NCBI GenBank assembly: GCA_900478215.1
Contig: LS483478.1
Coordinates: 1,798,001-1,862,000 of the forward strand
Direction: 5' to 3'
Source: Salmonella enterica subsp. houtenae serovar Houten
Lineage (GTDB): Bacteria > Pseudomonadota > Gammaproteobacteria > Enterobacterales > Enterobacteriaceae
Length of the DNA stretch: 64,000 nucleotides
In this document: positions 63,467-64,000 of the stretch, one piece after another
Layout of the letters: every line of letters begins with the position of its first letter
Numbering within the stretch: the first letter of the stretch is position 1
Translations under genes and position numbers: made by a program
The notes under the pieces: model-generated
Told to the model about the DNA's origin: nothing
The model's input: only the letters and a program-made list of their open reading frames with translations
Databases searched by the model: none

Positions 63467-64000
63467 GTGGCAGAAGAGAGCGACGACGACAAAACAGAAG
63501 CCCCCACCCCCCACCGACTTGAAAAAGCGCGGGAAGAAGGGCAGATCCCCCGATCCAGAGAACTGACCTCACTGCTGATATTGCTGGTGGGCGTTTGCAT
63601 TATCTGGTTCGGCGGCGAGTCGTTGGCGCGGCAACTGGCGGGAATGCTCTCAGCAGGCCTGCACTTCGATCATGGTATGGTGAACGATCCTAACCTGATT
63701 CTGGGGCAGATAATTTTACTGATTAAAGCGGCGATGATGGCGCTGCTGCCGCTTATTGCGGGCGTGGTGCTGGTGGCGCTTATCTCGCCGCTCATGCTTG
63801 GCGGCCTGATCTTCAGTGGTAAGTCACTACAGCCAAAATTTTCTAAATTAAACCCGTTGCCGGGAATTAAGCGTATGTTCTCGGCGCAGACCGGTGCGGA
63901 GCTGCTAAAAGCGGTGTTGAAATCCACGCTGGTAGGCTGCGTTACCGGATTTTACCTCTGGTATCACTGGCCGCAAATGATGCGCCTGATGGCGGAGTCG
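63467..64000 (+). CDS. flhB: FlhB, flagellar export switch protein (N-terminal part, cut by window edge)
   Basis: FlhB regulates substrate choice of the flagellar export gate by autocleavage. The first 178 codons are in the window. They start with GTG at 63467 reading AEESDDDKTEAPTPHRLEKA, and include two to three membrane helices (about 30-55, 85-115 and 140-165). The autocleavage NPTH site lies beyond the window. It begins the flhBAE operon, 193 bp after cheZ, so an FlhDC-dependent promoter should lie in the gap. Confidence 0.95.
   Translation, partial: MAEESDDDKTEAPTPHRLEKAREEGQIPRSRELTSLLILLVGVCIIWFGGESLARQLAGMLSAGLHFDHGMVNDPNLILGQIILLIKAAMMALLPLIAGVVLVALISPLMLGGLIFSGKSLQPKFSKLNPLPGIKRMFSAQTGAELLKAVLKSTLVGCVTGFYLWYHWPQMMRLMAES

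Overview
The window is a chromosomal segment of a Salmonella (most likely Salmonella enterica). It carries flagellar region III (fliE to fliR, and fliC, fliD, fliA and neighbours) and flagellar region II (flhDC, motAB, che). Gene order matches E. coli K-12, with Salmonella hallmarks: fliB between fliC and fliA, one receptor (tar) with no tap before cheR, the peptidoglycan endopeptidase gene ecgA, and no intact araFGH beside otsBA. FliC has an unusual, short central domain (422 aa in all), so I cannot assign a serotype. Several proteins seem to differ slightly from the Typhimurium versions I remember, so a less common serovar or subspecies is possible (inference).

Layout. 1-5727: yedA (cut by the window edge), yedI, yodC, dgcQ, yedP, the sRNA DsrA, yodD, dsrB and rcsA. 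6009-17149: the export, motor and basal-body operons fliFGHIJK and fliLMNOPQR on the minus strand, with fliE divergent. 17150-21503: an ERIC element, an unrecognised secreted protein, yedFE, yedD and amyA. 21575-28102: fliDST, fliC, fliB and fliAZ, with textbook sigma-28 promoters. 28250-31628: cystine/D-cysteine genes tcyJ, dcyD, tcyL and tcyN. 31858-36417: sdiA, yecF, uvrY (sirA), uvrC and pgsA. 36569-36868: tRNA-Gly, tRNA-Cys and tRNA-Leu.

36869-42264 is an accessory stretch between leuZ and yecA, genes that lie close together in E. coli. The 3' end of leuZ plus its flank is imperfectly duplicated 2.2 kb downstream, which looks like an integration scar. Between the copies lie a decayed IS3-family orfA and an AT-rich lipoprotein with a degenerate GDPD-like fold. 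Beyond them are a small membrane protein, ecgA, an unknown cytoplasmic protein and a 65-bp element with inverted ends.

42265-52046: yecA, tyrP, yecH, ftnA, yecR, an RpiB-like isomerase, yecJ, ftnB, a DJ-1/PfpI protein, a decayed araH fragment, otsBA and uspC. 52047-64000: a 786-bp control region with a perfect CRP site, then flhDC, motAB-cheAW, tar-cheRBYZ and the start of flhB.

Most of the window serves one machine. FlhD4C2 activates the basal-body, export and fliA genes. FliA then drives fliC, fliD and tar. FliZ feeds back on the regulators, FliB methylates flagellin, and the Che proteins control the FliG/M/N switch. I found no CRISPR array, prophage, toxin-antitoxin pair or clearly new multigene system. 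The most novel-looking material is in the leuZ islet and a few orphan regulatory or structured sequences listed as findings.
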